A stretch of 64,000 nt of DNA, taken from the NCBI GenBank assembly GCA_030272155.1, contig CP126203.1:4408501-4472500 (forward strand). The letters are read 5' to 3'. The notes beneath the pieces were generated by a model. The model worked only from the letters and a program-made list of their open reading frames with translations. It made no database searches and was not told where the DNA came from. The first letter of the stretch is position 1; each line of letters opens with the position of its first letter. A program made the position numbers and the translations under genes. Of this stretch, positions 1 through 12,416 are shown in pieces. This DNA is from Tetradesmus obliquus. Taxonomy: Eukaryota > Chlorophyta > Chlorophyceae > Sphaeropleales > Scenedesmaceae.

Positions 1-175
1 CTGCATTGCCACAGTATGGCCCAGCTGTCCAGCGCAGCTGTCCAGCGCAGCTGCATTGCCACAGTATGGCTCAGCTGTCCAGCGCAGCTGCATTGCCACA
101 GTATGGCCCAGCTGTCCAGTGCAGCTGTCCAGCGGATCTGCATTGCCACCGTATGGCTCAACTGTCCAGCGCAGC
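1..175. repeat. Four-copy tandem repeat at the left edge
   Basis: Four imperfect copies of a unit beginning ctgcattgccacagtatggc alternate between about 50 and 37 bp; the long form carries an extra ctgtccagcg block. It lies downstream of the stop codon of the receptor-cyclase gene. It is cut by the window edge, so the true copy number is unknown. From 175 to 444 nothing else is recognisable apart from two similar blocks containing cagcctgccggccgctgccc (298-317 and 447-466), the second overlapping the end of the coding region. Confidence 0.8.
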
Positions 176-444
176 GTCTGGCTGCTGCAGCCAGAACTGG
201 GTTCGCTGCCCTTGTTCGAACCACACAAGCCGCCAGCACAGCAGCTGCCGCTGCACTTCCCAGCTGTTCTGTTGTACATTGTACCAAAGCCAACCCTCAG
301 CCTGCCGGCCGCTGCCCTGCTGCACCCTGAAGCGAGGACTGCAGCGGCAGCGGCGCATTGCTCTGCAGCCAGTCACCTCATCTGTGTCGCCTAAAATCAC
401 TGCAGCCATCGTGAGCAAATTTTTTGCTGCACTTCAGTCAACCT

Positions 445-854
445 TCAGCCTGCCGGCCGCTGCCCTGCTGCACCCTGCAGCGAGGCCTCCCGCTGCAGCG
501 GCGCGTTGCTCTGCAGCGATTGCTCTCGCTGCAACAAGCCGGCGTCCTCCGCCGCCGCAGCACCTGCGCCCGCCGCCGCGGCAGCAGCAGCAGCCTGCCG
601 CATCATTGCAGCCTGCCAGGTCGCCACAAGCTTCCCTGGGACAGTCAGCTGCACCTCGGGTAAGCCCTCAACCCTGCCTGATGCTGCAACGAGTCTGGCG
701 CCCTTACCCCTGGGGGCCTCGAGTGGGAAAGCTCTGCCTGACAGGCTGTCACTGATGATTTGAACCATGTCAAAAGTGCCGCTGCCTTTGAAGCTGAAGC
801 TGCCCAAATGCACCGCCCACACTGCCTCCCGCTGGGCTGGCAGCTGCTCCGCTG

Positions 855-888
<34 letters not shown>

Positions 889-3243
889 CTCGCTTGTAGG
901 AGGTGCATCAGCAGCAGCAGCAGCAGCAGCAGAAGGTGCAGCAGTGGCTGCTGCTGCTGGCGGCGGCTGGGGCAGCACCAAAAGGCTTGCATCCGGCACT
1001 CCAGGCCTACTGCAGGGCACCAGCGGCGAGGTACTGAAGCTGTGGGCCCTAGGCGTCACCTCTACTGCACAATTGGCCCCAGCCCCTCGCTGTACTGCTG
1101 CTGCTGCTGCTGCTGGGTGGGCAGATCCTGAACCTTGGACGTCATCCGCTGCTACTGCATCTAGCGGCCCACTTGTAGCTTCTTCGTGCAGCGGCAGCGG
1201 CGGTAAGCCATGGCCAAAACCAGGCAGCCCAGCCCTCCAGCCTCCTAAACCATAGGCATGCATTGCTCCGCTGCTGCTGCTGTTGCTGCTGAGGTAGCGA
1301 GCAGCAGTCTCGCTCCTGCTCCTGCCCACCACAAGCAGGTCTGCAGTATCAGCACCAAACTCATCTGCTGCTGCTGCTGCTGGCAGCCGCCGGCCTGCAA
1401 AAGCAGCCCAGCGGCCGCCGCCCGGCCGCAGCTGCTGCTGCTGCAGCTGCTGCGCCGCAGGCGCGGCTGCGCCGATGCTGCTGCTGCGCACGCTGCTGCC
1501 TGTTGCTGCGCTGCGCAGCGCCGGCTGGTGCTGCTGCAGGGTTTGCTCGTGGTGGCGCAGCAGGTTCTCAGTTAACTGCAGGCCCTGCTGCTCTGCGTCC
1601 CACAGCTTATCACTGTTGTCAGGGGCTGGGGCTGGCATGCTGGCCTCTACGCCGCTGTCTACGGAGGCCCAGGCTGCAAACAGCTTCTGGGCTAGCGCCA
1701 GGTCAGTCACGATCTGCAGGAAGCGGCGCAGTGGCAGGCGAAAGCATATCAGAAAGGCAGTGAGGAAGCATGTGCTGGGGTGTGGCTTGCCTCTCACTTA
1801 CACCTTACAGCTGACCGATGTTGCAAAAAAAAGCCGCGTCTGCAATGGCACATCCACTGGCAGGGTTGACTATGGTTTGCCTGCCGGCCAGCTGCGGTGC
1901 CCAGCCATCTAACCCCTGCTGCTTGTGCTCCTGCAACCTTCCAATCTACCACATTGCAAACACACAACACGTTGTAACAACGCAATCAAACATTTACTTA
2001 ACCCCAAACGCACCTGCCCGCCGCCGCAGCTGCATCCATGTAGCGCGCCGCACAGTTTACGCTGTGGCCATAGTACGAGGCGCGCCCCGCGTGGTCCGGC
2101 AGGATCCTGTCAGCCGCCCCGTAGCTAGCCCATGCAAAAGTAGAATAGTTATCACATAATCATACAATATAACATATAATGTAACATGTAACATGGCCCA
2201 CCTGCCCGCCGTGTGCAGCTGCATCCATGTAGCGCGCCGCACAATTTACGCTGTGGCCGTAGTACGAGGCGCGCCCCGTATGGTCCGGCAGGATCCTGTC
2301 AGGCCGCCCAGCAGCCAGGCCCATGCGCAGTCGGGGGCCGCGGAACAGTAACAAGCCTGAGGCAGGGTCTAGCACCTCGCTGAACCCTGGGAAGGACAGC
2401 GCGGCGGCTGGCCAGTCCGCATACAGCAGGGCCTCCTGCAGGTTTCGAAAAAAACGGGGCGGCGTGGGATACTGTCAGGTTTAGGGAAGGGCTTAGCGTG
2501 GTTGGCGCAGCATCAAGGGATATAAGAGAGTGTCACAGCATGTCGTGCCATGTCATGCCAAATGCCTCATGCGCCTGCGGAAAAGTAACAAGCCCGATGC
2601 AGGGTCTAGCACCTCGCTGAACCCTGGGAAGGACAGGGCGGCGACTGGCCAGTCCGCATACAGCAGCGCCTCCTGCAGGGTTGAAGGGTCAGTTAGCGTA
2701 TGTGGGGCTGTTTAGGGAAGAATGTGGGTTTGGGAAGAGGATGGGTTAGGGGACACACATGGTGGAGTGGGGCAAGTTGAGCGAGGACTGACGCTGCAGG
2801 GTTGGTGCAGGGCCATAGGTGCAGACTACAGTACAGTGAACCACATCACAGCACAATGTCTCATGCCAGGTGGTGTGTTGCAACTGCCACTGTCGGTTAC
2901 CATCTGCAATAAAACAGTTTTGGTCATCCCAATCAGCGCTGGCCGCACCTGCACCAGCAGGCACCACTGCACCGCCAGGTGTGGCTGCGTGAATGCCGCA
3001 ATGTACTTTGTGTCGCTGTCCCTGCAGCGGCACAAATAGCCATCCCTCCCAGAAATCGCCTCCAGCTGCTGCAGCATGACCTGCCGGATGGTTTTACAGA
3101 CCTCCTGAACCTCAGGGCGGCTAAACCGCGCCGTGAACACGTCAGCATCTGCCACGCTGGCGAAGACGATTGTTACTTCCGGTAGCTGCTGCAGCTCCCT
3201 GCTGCTGCTGGAGGTGGGGCTGAGGTCCATCTGGTGCGCGCCT

Positions 3244-3283
<40 letters not shown>

Positions 3284-3793
3284 ATTGGTGGAAGGCACGC
3301 AGAGGTAGCTGTTGAATTTCTTGTGCAATGCGACCTCAAGCACAATGCCTTGCTGCATTCATCGCAAAGCAAGCGCAGCGCGGCCGCTGCATACAACAAC
3401 ACGCTGACAAAACACCACAGCGCTGCACTTGCCAGGGCCCTCTCACCCGGCGCATCAAAGAAGCCCTTCTGCTTCTGCCTCCACCCGCGCTTCATGTTGA
3501 TAGGAGCAGTCCACGCAGCACACGCAGCAAGCTCCTGCGTGGACTCAGCCGCCCGCCGCATGCATGGCGCTGCAATGCTGTACACGTGCAGCAACTGCGA
3601 CTCGTCTTTCTGCTTCTTGCGCTGCCTCAGCGGTAGCAGTGAATGCTGCTGCTGCTGCTGTGCTGCGCGTGGGCTGCTTTTGCGGGGTTCCCCATCGGCA
3701 GGCTGCGCCTCTGCTGCTGCCGCTGCTGCTGCCGCTGCTGCTGCCTGTTTGTTATCGGCACTGATGCTCTTCCGCCGCTTGTCCGCAGCAGCC

Positions 3794-3828
<35 letters not shown>

Positions 3829-6800
3829 CGCTGCTGACTGCTTGTCATCTGCACTGATGCTCTTCCGCCGCTTGTCCAAAACAACCGTGGCGTGCCTGGC
3901 ACCACCTGCTGCTGCTGTTGCTGGCCCTGCTGCTGCTGCTGCTGCAGCCGCACTCGGTGAGCGTGGCTGCTTCTTTGCTGAGAATGACGCAGTGGGTGAC
4001 AGCCCTGATGCTGCTGCCGGCCCTGCTACTGGCGCTGCTGCTGCTGCTGCTGGCTCTGCTGTGAGGCCCTTGAAGCCTGGCACTTCAAAAGCCCCCATGT
4101 GAGCCACCATTGCATCGTTGTCATGGCTCACGTCCCTGAAGTCAAATGATCCTGCAAATGAGGCGGGAGAAGGCCTGCAGCAGCAGCAGCAGCAGCAGTT
4201 GACAGCATGTGTGTCATTGTCGTGGCTGACGTCCCTGAAATTGAAGCATCCTGCAAAGGACGCGGCAGAAGGCCTGCAGCAGCAACAGCAGCAGCAGCAG
4301 CAGCGGCGGTTGAGAGCATGTGTGACAAACACGGCCACCAAACATAGCAGCGCGCAACAGCCATGCCAACCACTCCGCTTCACAAGTAGCACATTCGCCT
4401 GCCCACCTGACGCAGAGCGCTGCACAGGCCACCTGCCGCTTCATCTTTTCGACGACCTGGCCCCGCATCAGGTCCTGCAGCAGTGCATCATCATAGCCGC
4501 CATCGTTGACCGTGCCCAGCACCGCCAGGGAGTCTTTGACCAGGCTGAAGGTGGGCTCATCCAGCAAGATCTGGCCGCCGTTGGCCACATCGCTCAGCAG
4601 CTCTGCAGCAACAACGGCAGGCAGCAAACATCAGGCTGCATGAGTGCGTGTGGTGTGATCTCAAAATTGGAGGTGGGTCGTCTAGCAGGATCTAGCCATT
4701 AGCCATGTCATCAGCAGCTCTGCAGTAATATTCAAATGCAGGCAGCAGAGATGTAGGCTGGTTAGCGCATGGTTGTTTGACCATGCTGCCGGTGGGCTCG
4801 TCCAGCAGGATCTGGCCCCTGTTAGCGACGTCACTCAGCAGCTCTGCAGACGCACAAGTAGAGACATCGCAAAGCAAACATGCGGTCAGCAGTGAAGTGT
4901 TAGAATGTTGACCAGGCTGAATGTGGGCTCATCGAGTAAGATCTGGCCGCCATTGGCCACATCACTCAGCAGCTCTGCAGTGCAAGGCAGGCGGCAATAA
5001 TAGTGTCGTTGGGGGTTTGGTGTGTGCATTTGACCAGGCTGAAGGTGGGCTCATCCAGCAGGATCTGGCTGCCATTGGCCACGTCACTCAGCAGCTCTGC
5101 AGGCAGGCACCAAGCAGCAGTGATTTCCTGATTGTGCTGGATTAGCACATAGTTTCAGAGTTGGCCTTGTCCAGCAGGACCTGGCTGCCGTTGGCAACGC
5201 CACTCAGCAGCACTTAGCAACACGGACAGAACAGCTTGCCACGTCACCAACAACACGGCGACAGCATTCACTTTGTTACGCATAGCAAGTCTGCAAGCAC
5301 CTTGTATGTTCAGGACGAGTGGCACACCAGATACCATGCGACCTGCGACAAAAACGCAACCATACACATGGTGCCCCACCTTTGGCGTGGTCCTTGACGG
5401 CGCAGCTCGCCACGTCACCGCCAGCCGTCAGCGGCCCCGTAGCCACGCCAATCCTCACCACCACACACATGAGCAGCAACAGACCGCGGCACACCGTGCA
5501 AAACCACAGCAACAATAGCAACTGCAGAACACGCCGCAACATGCATCAGCAGATCCACAAGCATCTTGTACTTTCTCACATTGCAAGGCCTTAGCCACAC
5601 ACATGGCGCCGCACCTTTTGCGCGGTCCTTGACAGCGCAGCTCGCCACGTCACCGCCAGCCGTCAGCGGCCCCGTATCCACGCCAATCCTCACCACCACA
5701 CACATGAGCAGCCACAGACCAGGGCTCGATGTGCAGCAACTGCACACCACACCGCATCGTGCATCAGTAGGCCCTAAAACATCTCAGTGTTTCCGGGACA
5801 ACTGACGAAGCACAGCCAGCAACCACGCCCAACCATACGCAAGGCGCCCCACCTTTTGCGCGGTCTTTCACAGCGCAGCTCGCCACGTCACTGCCAGCTG
5901 TCAGCGGCCCGGTAGCCACGCCAATCCTCACCACCACACACATGAGCAGCAACAGACCAGGGCACGATGTGCAGCAAAGACACAATGCACCACAACATGC
6001 ATCTCGGCGTTTTCTGGACAACTGACGAAGCACAGCCGGCAACCACACCCAACCATACACAAGGCTGAGCTCCTACCTTTCGCGCGGTCCTTGACAGCAC
6101 AGCTTGCCACGTCGCTGCCAGCCGTCAGCGGCCCCGTAGCCACGCCAATCCTCACCACCACGCGCACCATCTGCAGCGGCGCCTGCAGCCCCTGCAGAAC
6201 CGCTGCATGCCCCGGCGGAGTGAGCCTCCCACTACCACCTACAGCCGGAGCTGCCCTACTCAGGGTTCTGGAAAACCTCAGCGCTAAACCTGAGGCGCTC
6301 CAAAGCCTCGTACCGCTACCTTCGTGCGAGGCCTGGCGCTCCATGTTGCTATATGTGCTGACTTGTGTGCTCATCGTGCCCGTGCCGCCGCCTTCGTGTG
6401 TTATGCTAGGCACTCCTGAAGAGGATCTGCCGCTCAGAGGGGCACTGTGAGACTGCTGCTGCCCGGACGGCACCCAGCAGGGGGCAGCAGGGCTGTGGTT
6501 CGGCCCTTGCCAGCTGTCACCCTCATGCTGCTGCTGCTGCTGCTGTATGGCGGCGGCAGTTGCGGCGTCCTTGCTATGGCCGCCGCTGCTGCTGCAGGCG
6601 GCGCGGCTGTTGCCGCCGTCGAAGTGATTTAGCCGCTGCTGCTGACTCTGCCGGTGCTCAGAAGCTGAGTCATCGCGCAAGCGGTGCACATCTGCTGGCA
6701 GCTGCAGCACCCCATCCTGATCTGCTGCTCTGCTGGATGCGCCTGTTGCTGCTGCGTGTGTGCCTACATGTGTCCGCTGCTGGCTCTCAACATCATCTAC

Positions 6801-8255
6801 TGACAAGTTTGAGTCAAGCCTTAGCGAAGGATACAGCCCCAGTACCTCAGCTCTGCCGTTGCGGCCGCTGCTGAAGCTACTCGTCCCTCCCATCAAGCCA
6901 CCCCCAACACCACTCGTGAAACTGGCTGCGCTGCGCCGCACCAAATTGGCAGCCGCTGCCACATCATCAGCTGGCATCTCCCCCTGCTGCTGCTGCTGCT
7001 TTGAGGCGCTCGCAGCGCGGCCCGAGCGCTCAGCAGCACTGCCGGAATGTGTGCTGCTGCCGCGCAGCGCGGGAGCGGATGATATGCTGCTGCTGGTGTT
7101 GGTGCGCTGCCAGAAGCGGCCAAACAGCGTGCTGTCTGCTTGCTGTAGCTCGGGTGGCAGCTGCTCGCCGGGACGGATGCCCCAGGCCTTCAGCTGCGCA
7201 AACGCCTGCTGCACCTGTTGCTTGCAGCATACATGGCAAAACGGCATCAAGGTGGCATCAGCAGCATATGGCTCAGCTTGCTTGCAGCACCCTACGGGGG
7301 AATGCCCTAGGTTTCTAGCGGCACCTGCACAGAATGTGCAGAGGTGTGCAGCATTATTGTGGCATTGGCGGCAGCATGTCTTGATGGAGTGTGGCATCTC
7401 AGGGATTGGCCAGTGCTCAGGAGCTTGAGCAGCAGCTGCAACACATCACAATTAGAAGATGCACAGCTCACCTGCAGGCTGAAGGCCACTGCATCCAGCG
7501 CGTCATGAAAGGCGATGCACCAGCTGTCGCCCTCCTGGTCAAGCACATAACCCGCATGGCTGTGGCACGCCTACACAGCAAAAACAGGATAGCAGAAGCC
7601 GGTTGACAGAACCCTCAGTAGCTACATCATCAACAGCATGAACCCCTTTTGGTCCAGCACATGGCCGGCATGGCTGTGGCATGCCTGCACGGCATCATCA
7701 GCAAACATCAGCAGGCCCGCAGGTGCCATGTGAGCAGTCACGGATCAGCTGCATCGTGTTCAAGCTGCATTTTGCATGCAATGTTTTGCTGGCAATCTGC
7801 AACAGGCGCGCTTGGGGTGTGCATCCAAGCTGCAAACCCCCAAGAAAACCACTGCTGCCAGCATAACAGCGCTTCTTTCAGGCCACCAGTTTGCAGGGGC
7901 GGAGTGGTGAGCTTTGCACCTTGCGCAGCATGCTGTCGTGGTTTAGGGATGCTTCAGACTGTTCAGCTTCTCACCCCTCGTAGGATGATGTTGTGGCTGC
8001 AGCATGCTGCAGCGGGCTGCGGTGTGCCTACTGTTGTGGCTGCAGGTGGCTGCAGCATGCTGCTGTTCAGCTTCTCACCTTGCGCAGGATGCTGTTATGG
8101 CTGCAGGAGGCTATGCAGTTTCTCCCAGCATGCTGTCGTGACTGCGGTGTGCTATTCAGCTGTTCAGCTTCTCACCTTGCGCAGGATGCTGTTGTGGCTG
8201 CCCATGGCCTTGGACATCAGCTGAGGGTACTTGCGCGTGAGCTCGGTGAAGTCCT

Positions 8256-8312
<57 letters not shown>

Positions 8313-10591
8313 AGTTATAATGAGGGTGAAGGCTTGCAAGCAGCACAGCCGCAGCCATGCCCACACACGTTGTATCAACCAGCCGCAGCCGCATCCCACC
8401 GCAGGCGTAAGAGGGTGTACTCGGCAGCATACAATGCTCCTGCCACGCTACCAAGCCCTCAGCAAATACGTGCTAGCCCCACCTTTGCAACTGTCACCCC
8501 TCGGCTTTTCAAGATTCCACCACGGCACCAAGCCCACAGACCTCACCTTCACATCCGTCACTACGATGCTGACCGAGGCCTTGTCTCCGAGCCTCGATGC
8601 AACTGGCGCGCCCTTCAGCCGCTTGGCCTGCTGCTGCCTCTCTCTGAGCCACCGCGGCCTCGTTCTGAGGTAAACCAGCCAGGCGAAGAGCCCCGCCAGC
8701 ACAAAAGCCACACCAAAGACAGTGCCCAGGATGACTGCCTGCAGCTGGTTGCGGCTGCTGTCATTGGCGCTACCAAGCTCCTAAACAAAAACCCCTGCCA
8801 CCTAACAGCTCACCTTGACATCTGTGACCACGATGCTGACAGATGCCTTATCTCCGAGTCTTGAAGCCACTGGCGCGCCCTTCAGCCGCTTGGCCTGCTG
8901 CTGCCTCTCCCGCAGCCACCGCGGCCGCGTCCTCAGGTACACCAGCCAGGCGAAGAGCCCCGCCAGCACAAAAGCCATTCCAAAGACAGTGCCAAAGATG
9001 ACCGCCTGCAGCTGACGCCTTGTGTCCACGCTACCACGCACTAAACAACACTACGCCGCCAACCCTCACCTTGACATCTGTCACTACGATGCTGACCGAG
9101 GCCTTATCTCCGAGTCTTGAGGCAACTGGGGCGCCCTTCAGCCGCTTGGCCTGCTGCTGCCGCTCCCGCAGCCACCTGGGCCTCGTCCTTAGATAAACGA
9201 GCCAGGCGAAGAGCCCAGCCAGCACAAAGGCCACGCTGACTTCTACACAAACCTCTAGCCACAAAGCCCCGAGCAACAAAACCCCTGCCACCTAAAACCC
9301 TACCTTCACATCTGTCACCACGATGCTGACGGACGCCTTATCTCCCAAGCGCGATGCAACTGGCGCGCCCTTCAGCCGCTTGGCCTGCTGCTGCCTCTCC
9401 CGCAGCCACCGCGGCCTCGTCCTCAGGTACACCAGCCAGGCGAAGAGCCCAGCTAGCACAAAAGCCACTCCAAAGACAGTGCCAAGGATGACCGCCTGCA
9501 GCTGGTTGCGGCTGCTGTCATTGGAGCGCACGCAGGTGAGCGTGGTGCGGTTGGCGTCCCAACTTGGTTCATATCCCTGGTGAATACAAAGCATGGCAAG
9601 CATGTGCAGGGGCCATCAGCAATGGCAGTCGGCAGATACAACTGTTGCTACAAGCCAGGCGGTGGCATGACTTGCAGGATGCAAAAACAGTGCTGTACGC
9701 AGGTGAGCGTGGTGCGGTTGGCGTCCCAGCTCGGCTCGTATCCCTGCGCAGGTGCAGGTTTGACGTTTGAGTGGCAGGTGTGCAAGGGTTTGTAGAGGGT
9801 TGCCAGCAGTGTCAGGTGGCACAGAGGCATGTCGGTTCAGCGCACGCCAGGCTATGGTGTGGCGTGCAGCAACACCAATGTGCATTATTTGCACTTGCGT
9901 GCTGCAGCCGGTGCCACTGGCCAACCCTTGTCATGGAGCTGGCACTAACGAGCACCATGCAAAAACCTCCCTGGATAGGTCATCATCTTCTTTGCCTGCT
10001 GCTGCTGCTGCTACTGCTGCTGCCACTGCTTCAGCAGATGTCTGCACAATTGCCCAGTGCATGCTGTTCACGCATTCATCACTCGCAACCAGCACTCGCT
10101 GCTGCTGCTGCTGCTATTGCATGCTGCTGCAGCCTCCTTACCACACCCCGGCCGAAGAACTGCAGAAGGCACTCACGAACAAACACTCGCAGACTTGGTA
10201 CTGGTAGTAGCTGGGATCAATGCTCCACTCCTGCTCAGCCTGATCAGGCCAGATGGCTGGCAGCAGCCCGGCCTGATCCCCCAGCCCCACAGCGCTCGTT
10301 GCAGCGCACACTTCTTGCGCATTGTCAGGCTCCCTGCGCAGAATGACCTGGCGGCAGCAGCAGCAGTAGAGAAAGAAGACGAAGAAGGTTGAGTATGCAT
10401 GCTGGCAGAGAGCAGGTGCCACCGTCGTCGCAGAAGCACCACCTGCAGCAGGAACAAGACAGAGGCTGGTGAGCAAGCATGTTGTGTGATGCCTGGCAGC
10501 AGCCCGGCCTGATCCCCCAGCCCCACAGCGCTCGTTGCAGCGCAGGCCTCTTACGCATTGTCAGGCTCCCTGCGCAGGATGACCTGACGGC

Positions 10592-10659
<68 letters not shown>

Positions 10660-12111
10660 GTTGGTTATGCATGCTGGCAGCAGCGCATGCCTCTTGCGCA
10701 TTGTCAGGCTCCCTGCGCAGGATGACCTGACGGCAGCAACAAAATGACCTGACGGCGGCAGCGGCAGCAGCAGCAGCAGCAGCGGCAACAGTAGCAGCAG
10801 CAGCGGCGACAGGGGCAGCAGCATCGGCAGCACCAGCAGCAGCATGCAATGAGAGAAATGCAAGCGGAAGCACGGCAGCAGCTGCCCGGGGCCGTACAGC
10901 ACACCAAACACGCCCGACACACCCAACAAAACCCGAGAAAACCTGACCAACCTGTCAAACATAACACCTCAGACACATCCTGACACATGCTGACTCCTGG
11001 CACAGAAGTATCCATCAAGGTTCACAGTCTGCCGCGCATGGCGCTACATCAATATCTCTCTCCCCCACCTTGCATCGCATGTTGCTGGCATCGTCGCGTG
11101 GCACCATCCAATCAGAGAAGCGCAGGAAGCACGGCAGCAGCTGCTCCGGCGCGCACAGCACGCCAGCGTCAGAGGCGTTGCCGATCGTCTCTGGCGTGGT
11201 GCACTCTCGCGGGTCTGTGCAGCTGGAGTTGGTTGTCACGTTGTACGGCCGAATGATGCCTGCAAGTTTGGTGAACAACATTTGCAAAAGTATGAGTATG
11301 CACGCGCGCGCACATCAGCAATCAGGCAATCACAGTTCTGGTGTGTGCTGCAATTCCCAGCACTAGCTTTGGTCTGTGCAGCTGGAGTTGGTTGTCACAT
11401 TGTACGGCCGGATGATGCCTGCAAGTATGGCAGGTCAGCAGGTGCAGGCATGTGAGTGTGCACATGCATGCAGAATGCAACAGCAGAAGCAAAAAGTGCT
11501 GTGGTCACGTTGTACGGCCGGATGATGCCTGCAGGTTCAACAGATCAGCAATCAGGCAATCACAGTTCTGGTGTGTGCTGCAAGTGCCAGCACTAGCTTT
11601 GGTCTGTGCAGGTGGAGTTGATTGTCACATTGTAACGGCGGATGATGCGTGCACCTTGACGTTTTAACAGTTGCAGGCAGTTGAGAGCGCATGCATGCAT
11701 GATGACTCGAGTGGAGGACGTTCACCTGCGCAGGACATGCTGCTGCTGCTGCTGGCCTTGAAGAAGTGCAAGCTTACAAGCAAGCACGTCAGCCACGTCA
11801 GCAAACAGTGCAGAGAAGCGTGCCATGAACTTGCAGCTGCAGCAGCAGCAGCACCAGCAGCAGCAGGTCACCTGTGCAGGATATGCTGGTATAATTCTGT
11901 TTAAAAAGCGAAGCAACCAAACCAGCATTAAATCATTGCATTGAGATCAGGTAAATGCGAAAATTCAGATCAGGTCACCTGCACAGGACATGCTGGTGTT
12001 GCGGCCCTTGAAAGAATTGAACCTGGCCAGCAGGCCGATCTCAGGCGGCAGCTGCCCGGTGAGCCCCGTGTTGTTACTCAGATCTACGCCCTCCAAGCTG
12101 TACGACAGCCT

Positions 12112-12162
<51 letters not shown>

Positions 12163-12244
12163 CAAGCAGCAAGAGTAGCAGTAGGAGTAGCGTCAGCTCT
12201 GTGTTGTTGCTCAGGTCAACGTCCTCCAAGCTGTACGACAGCCT

Positions 12245-12289
<45 letters not shown>

Positions 12290-12371
12290 CAAGCTGCAAA
12301 AGTAGCAGTAGGAGTAGCGTCAGCTCTGTGTTGTTTCTCAGGTCAACGTCCTCCAAGCTATACGACAGCCT

Positions 12372-12416
<45 letters not shown>

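Noticed and set aside
1830-1960. Extra cyclase exon encoding EHKQQGLDGWAPQLAG
   Set aside because: It has an acceptor and an open frame, but no donor in the needed phase. The flanking exons join directly in phase as HGGQ|IVTDLALAQ, which matches the cyclase family, so this is intron.
3323-4102. 259-residue plus-strand protein rich in Ala and Ser
   Set aside because: It is the antisense shadow of the repeat-rich linker exon of the receptor-cyclase gene; the minus strand shows the conserved cyclase C-terminal elements.
10590-10655. CRISPR-like or satellite array
   Set aside because: These are plain CAG microsatellites with no spacers; the organism is eukaryotic.
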